From Eubacteriales Family XIII. Incertae Sedis bacterium (GTDB taxonomy: Bacteria > Bacillota > Clostridia > Peptostreptococcales > Anaerovoracaceae), in the NCBI GenBank assembly GCA_031255695.1, contig JAIRSA010000147.1, positions 1 through 9,419 on the forward strand: 9,419 nucleotides of DNA, read 5' to 3'. A program made the position numbers and the translations under genes. Shown here piece by piece: positions 6,178-9,419 of this stretch (the first letter of the stretch is position 1; every line of letters begins with the position of its first letter). A model generated the notes under the pieces. The model was not told the origin of the DNA and did not search any database. It was given only the letters and a program-made list of their open reading frames with translations.

Positions 6178-6206
6178 ATCATATCCTATTTTTGGACTTA
6201 TTTCAA
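6178..6206 (-). promoter_or_regulatory. Predicted promoter for the O-antigen ligase-like gene
   Basis: On the minus strand TTGAAA (6201-6206, 5 of 6) and TATGAT (6178-6183, 5 of 6) are separated by exactly 17 bp. Transcription would begin near 6171, giving a leader of about 60 nt before ATG 6111. It lies back-to-back with the forward promoter at 6226-6254. Confidence 0.65.
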
Positions 6207-6225
6207 GGGAAAAATGATTGCGCCC

Positions 6226-6254
6226 TTGCGCGTGGGCGGCAAAAGATGTACAAT
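6226..6254 (+). promoter_or_regulatory. Predicted promoter for the dehydratase-pgi operon
   Basis: TTGCGC (6226-6231, 3 of 6) and TACAAT (6249-6254, 5 of 6) with a 17-bp spacer. The -35 is weak, so an activator is possible. Transcription would begin near 6261, about 60 nt before ATG 6321. The two -35 boxes of the divergent pair are 19 bp apart. Confidence 0.5.
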
Positions 6255-6297
6255 GTTGTAGGATGGCCGCTAGGCGTGAATGCGGCAATATTATCAG

Positions 6298-6307
6298 GCA
6301 TATATGC
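6298..6307. promoter_or_regulatory. 10-bp palindrome in the dehydratase leader
   Basis: GCATATATGC is a perfect palindrome directly before the AAGGAAGG ribosome site (6310-6317). An 8-base part (ATATATGC) recurs at 6143-6150 in the leader of the divergent gene. It could be a regulator half-site or chance. Confidence 0.2.
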
Positions 6308-6320
6308 AAAAGGAAGGCTT

Positions 6321-8276
6321 ATGGGAAAATATATCCGCATTGCGGTCCTGATCGCCGTTGACATGATCGCGGTGAATATTTCATTCATATTCTCGTATTT
6401 GATGCGTTCCGAGTTCAACCCTGAGTCGGAGCTGTTTGTCAATTGGTTTTCGGCCTATGCCGACAATATCCCTGCCATCACGCTGATAAAAATCGCCGTC
6501 TTCTTCGCGTTTGGGCTCTACCGCAGCCTCTGGCGCTACGCCGGGGCGGAGGAGATAATGAAGATAACGGTGGCCATGGGCGTCGCCACGCTGGCGGTGA
6601 TGGGATATATGTCCTTCATGCTGAACAGCGTGCCGAGGAGCATATACGTCATGAGCTTCATCGTGGACGTGTTCGTCGTCGGCGGGTCCAGGGTGGTTTA
6701 CAGGATACTCATCGGCATAAAGGGGCAGGGCGGCATCAGCCTGAACAGCTTCGACTTCCGGCTGGGGGCCCTGAAGCTGGCCGGCAGCCGGGCCGGCGAG
6801 ATAAGCCGGGTCATGATAGTCGGGGCGGGCGACGCCGGGGCCTCGATGATAAAGGAGATAAAGCATCACCCGGAGCACAACAAGAGGGTGATCGTGGCCA
6901 TAGACGACGACCCCTCCAAGAGGGGCAAGCGCATCATAGGCGTGCGCATAGCGGGGGGCAGGAAGGAGATCCGGAGCGTGGCGCGCCGCTATGGCGTGCA
7001 CGAGATCATCATCGCCATACCGTCCGCGTCCAAGAGGGACATACAGGCCATCGTCAGCGAGTGCAACAGCACGCGCTGCAGGCTCAAGATACTGCCGGGG
7101 CTGATAGACCTGATCAATGACAAGGTCAGCGTCAGCAAGCTGCGCGATGTGGACATAGAGGACCTGCTCGGGCGCGAGCCTGTCGAGGTCAACCTGCGCG
7201 AGATAAGCGGCTATATCGAGGGGCGCATAGTGATGGTCACAGGGGGCGGCGGCTCCATCGGCTCGGAGCTGTGCCGCCAGATAGCGGGCTTCAGGCCGAG
7301 GCGGCTCGTGGCCGTGGACATATACGAGAACTCCATATTCGATCTGGCGAACGAGATGAAGGCGGCCCACCCCGGCGTCGAGTTCGAGGTGACGATAGCC
7401 TCCGTCAGGGACAAGGCGAGGATGCGGGAGGTGTTCAGCAAGTACATGCCGCATGTAATCTTCCACGCGGCGGCCCACAAGCACGTGCCGCTCATGGAGA
7501 TGAACCCGAAGGAGGCCGTGGCGAACAATATACTGGGGACGGCGAACATGATCGATCTCGCCGACGAGTTTGCGGCGGAGAAGTTCGTGATGATATCCAC
7601 GGACAAGGCCGTCAACCCGACGAACGTGATGGGCGCCTCGAAGCGCGTGGCCGAGATGATATTGCAAGAGAAGTGCAAGGTTTCGAAGAACACGCATTTC
7701 GCGGTGGTGCGCTTCGGCAATGTCCTGGGCAGCAACGGCAGCGTGATCCCCTTCTTCAGGAAGCAGATAGAGGACGGCGGCCCAGTAACGGTCACCCACG
7801 AGGAGATCACGCGCTACTTCATGACCATCCCGGAGGCCGTGCAGCTGGTCATACAGGCGGGGGCATTGGCGGAAGGCGGGGAGATGTTCATACTCGACAT
7901 GGGCGAGCCTGTGAAGATCAAGGATCTGGCCGAGAACGTGATCCGGCTGTCGGGCTACACGCCCTACGAGGACATCGACATCGTGTTCACGAAGCTGCGC
8001 CCAGGGGAAAAGCTGCACGAGGAGCTGATACTGGAGGCCGAGGGCGCGAAGCCGACGCGGCACGAGAAGATATTTGTCGGCAGGCCGTTGCCGCCTTCGG
8101 AGATGCTATGCGGGATAATGAGCGGGGACAGGACGCTGGAGGACATAGTGTACAACGATATTGCGGCGCTCAGCGATGGGCAGGTGAAGGAATGGCTGCA
8201 TAAGCTGGCGCCTAACTATACTATTATGCAGGAGAAACCAAGGATAAGAGGAGTAGTGATCGATGATGATGAATAA
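6321..8276 (+). CDS. UDP-HexNAc 4,6-dehydratase, membrane-anchored (PglF/CapD/WbpM family)
   Basis: A 651-residue polysaccharide biosynthesis protein of full family length. Residues 1-130 hold about four membrane segments; 164-290 form a first Rossmann-like domain with VGAGDAG (167-173); 302-590 form the catalytic short-chain dehydrogenase domain with NAD-binding TGGGGSIGSE (307-316), AAAHKHVPLME, and STDKAVNPTNVMGASKR (426-442). The usual YxxxK is MxxxK here (M437, K441), preceded by T427-D428-K429. This Met-for-Tyr change is known from PglF and WbpM, configuration-retaining UDP-GlcNAc dehydratases, so UDP-2-acetamido-4-keto-2,6-dideoxy-glucose is the expected product, the substrate type of the aminotransferase at 2438-3838. 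The C-terminus has LRPGEKLHEELI. ATG 6321 is chosen because of AGGAAGG just upstream; an in-frame ATG at 6192 lies before the predicted promoter. It overlaps pgi by 14 nt. Confidence 0.93.
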   Translation: MGKYIRIAVLIAVDMIAVNISFIFSYLMRSEFNPESELFVNWFSAYADNIPAITLIKIAVFFAFGLYRSLWRYAGAEEIMKITVAMGVATLAVMGYMSFMLNSVPRSIYVMSFIVDVFVVGGSRVVYRILIGIKGQGGISLNSFDFRLGALKLAGSRAGEISRVMIVGAGDAGASMIKEIKHHPEHNKRVIVAIDDDPSKRGKRIIGVRIAGGRKEIRSVARRYGVHEIIIAIPSASKRDIQAIVSECNSTRCRLKILPGLIDLINDKVSVSKLRDVDIEDLLGREPVEVNLREISGYIEGRIVMVTGGGGSIGSELCRQIAGFRPRRLVAVDIYENSIFDLANEMKAAHPGVEFEVTIASVRDKARMREVFSKYMPHVIFHAAAHKHVPLMEMNPKEAVANNILGTANMIDLADEFAAEKFVMISTDKAVNPTNVMGASKRVAEMILQEKCKVSKNTHFAVVRFGNVLGSNGSVIPFFRKQIEDGGPVTVTHEEITRYFMTIPEAVQLVIQAGALAEGGEMFILDMGEPVKIKDLAENVIRLSGYTPYEDIDIVFTKLRPGEKLHEELILEAEGAKPTRHEKIFVGRPLPPSEMLCGIMSGDRTLEDIVYNDIAALSDGQVKEWLHKLAPNYTIMQEKPRIRGVVIDDDE

Positions 8277-9419
8277 CCACGAAGAACACAGGACCTTGAA
8301 GGCGGCCTTCCTGGGCTGCCCAGGGACGGCGGCGGATGTGCAGGGGAGGCTCTCTGGCGTGTATGACGGGCTGGTTTCCGGCAATGAGGCCTTTACCGGA
8401 TGGGCGACGCTGCCCGGCAACGGCGACCCGGCGGAGCTGGAGCGCATACTGAAGGCCGCAGCGAAGATACGGGGCGAGAGCGACGTGCTGGTGGTCGTAG
8501 GCATAGGCGGGTCCTACCTGGGCGCCAGGGCGGCGATAGAGATGCTGGGCGCGTGGCAGCCCGATCCGGGCAGCCCGGAGATACTGTACGCCGGGCAGAA
8601 CCTGAGCGGGACATATCACGCGGATCTGCTGAAGTGCCTGGAGGGCAAGGAGCTGAGCCTGTGCGTGGTCTCGAAGTCGGGGACGACGACGGAGCCGAAC
8701 ATCGCCTTTGCCGTGCTCAAGGACGCATTGACAGCGAAATACGGGAAGGCGGGGGCAGCGGGGCGGATCTACGCGATAACGGACCCGCAGTCGGGCTCGC
8801 TGAGGGCCGAGGCAGAGGTGGAGGGCTACGAGAGCTTTGTGATACCGCCGGACATCGGCGGGAGGTATTCGGTGCTGACGCCTGTCGGGCTGTTGCCGAT
8901 GGCGGTCGCGGGCATAGACGTGAAGTCGGTGCTGGCGGGCGCCATAAGGGCTGCGGAGCCGGACATGCGCGCGCTGGCGGGCAGCGTGGCCGCGACCAGG
9001 ATGGCCCTGATCGACAGCGGCAAGTCCGTAGAGGTCTTCGAGCAGTACGAGCCGTCGCTGTTCTACTTCACTGAATGGATGAAGCAGCTGTTCGGCGAGA
9101 GCGAGGGCAAGGAGGGCAAGGGCCTGTTCCCTGCGGCCGTATCGTTCAGCACGGACCTGCATTCGCTGGGCCAGTTCCTCCAGGAGGGCAACCAGATATT
9201 CTTCGAGACCCTGCTGGATGTCAAGGAGCCGCCGAGGGATCTGGCGGCGCCGCAGAGCGCCGACCCGCTGTTCGCGGGCAAGAGCATGAACGCCGTGAAC
9301 CGCGCGGCGCTTGAGGGCGTGATAGCCGCGCACAGGGCGGCGGACATACCCATCATAAAGATAGAGATCCCGGACATGTCCCCATACAGCTTCGGGCAGA
9401 TGGTCTACTTCTTCCAGCT
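8263..9419 (+). CDS. pgi: Glucose-6-phosphate isomerase (partial, 3' end outside window)
   Basis: The frame is open from ATG 8263 to the right edge (385 residues of an expected 450 or so). Pgi interconverts glucose-6-phosphate and fructose-6-phosphate in the cytoplasm. Clear motifs are GIGGSYLGARA (80-90), the sugar-phosphate site SKSGTTTEP (137-145), GGRYSVLTPVGLLP (199-212, R201), YEPSLFYFTEWMKQLFGESEGK (split here: WMKQLFGESEGK 272-283, catalytic-base E279), and FSTDLHSLGQFLQEG (295-309, H300). The pattern is of the shorter Bacillota-type enzyme. Three in-frame ATGs stand in a row (8263, 8266, 8269); the first is best placed, 9 nt after AAGAGGAG (8246-8253), and a TGA at 8257 blocks any earlier start. 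Its start lies inside the end of the dehydratase gene, so translation is probably coupled. The conserved C-terminal lysine region is beyond the window. Confidence 0.95.
   Translation, partial: MMMNNHEEHRTLKAAFLGCPGTAADVQGRLSGVYDGLVSGNEAFTGWATLPGNGDPAELERILKAAAKIRGESDVLVVVGIGGSYLGARAAIEMLGAWQPDPGSPEILYAGQNLSGTYHADLLKCLEGKELSLCVVSKSGTTTEPNIAFAVLKDALTAKYGKAGAAGRIYAITDPQSGSLRAEAEVEGYESFVIPPDIGGRYSVLTPVGLLPMAVAGIDVKSVLAGAIRAAEPDMRALAGSVAATRMALIDSGKSVEVFEQYEPSLFYFTEWMKQLFGESEGKEGKGLFPAAVSFSTDLHSLGQFLQEGNQIFFETLLDVKEPPRDLAAPQSADPLFAGKSMNAVNRAALEGVIAAHRAADIPIIKIEIPDMSPYSFGQMVYFFQ

Noticed and set aside
6192..6320. 43-codon upstream extension of the dehydratase
   Set aside because: Its ATG lies upstream of the predicted promoter and has no good ribosome site; ATG 6321 has AGGAAGG and gives the usual N-terminus.
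6381..8063. 560-codon open frame on the minus strand opposite the dehydratase
   Set aside because: It is a compositional shadow: Arg/His/Ala/Asp-rich with no family motif, while the plus strand carries an unmistakable dehydratase.
8224..9333. 369-codon open frame on the minus strand opposite pgi
   Set aside because: Low-complexity Arg/Leu/Ala translation without motifs; the plus-strand frame is a clear Pgi.

Overview
The window is GC-rich bacterial DNA. Isoleucine is often ATA and arginine often AGG, with AT-rich islands only at promoters. The gene set is cell-envelope polysaccharide or glycoconjugate synthesis: a PglC-like sugar-1-phosphate transferase, a LegC-type sugar aminotransferase, an O-antigen ligase/polymerase-like membrane protein, a PglF/CapD-like UDP-sugar 4,6-dehydratase, and glucose-6-phosphate isomerase. 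A TolC-family protein lies beside them. The Pgi and LegC sequences look most like Bacillota, possibly a diderm or deep clostridial lineage, but the window alone does not fix the taxon (Synergistota is another candidate).

Layout. 1-170: tail of an unrecognised gene, closed by a strong hairpin terminator. 253-418: AT-rich promoter and leader of the tolC-like gene; the leader can fold as an H-type pseudoknot. 419-1645: tolC-like gene, with a second terminator whose stem arms have the same sequence as the first but in swapped order. 1785-3838: two-gene cluster of sugar transferase and aminotransferase. 3839-4029: repeat-bearing gap between convergent genes. 4030-6111 (minus): O-antigen ligase-like protein. 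6112-6320: divergent promoter region. 6321-9419: 4,6-dehydratase overlapping pgi, which runs off the window.

Likely joint action. Pgi interconverts glucose-6-P and fructose-6-P, the feed for UDP-GlcNAc. The dehydratase makes UDP-4-keto-6-deoxy-HexNAc and the aminotransferase aminates C4. The transferase loads the resulting sugar phosphate on undecaprenyl phosphate, and the membrane protein polymerises or ligates the finished chain outside the membrane. This chain of steps is inferred from families. No acetyltransferase, flippase or further glycosyltransferase lies in the window.

The most unusual feature is a 74-residue, Ala-rich, repeat-built insertion inside the aminotransferase. It is in frame and bounded by a 15-nt direct repeat. 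Its sequence resembles repeats in the adjacent intergenic gap, which suggests a local expanding or mobile GC-rich repeat. I found no CRISPR array, transposase, tRNA or rRNA.
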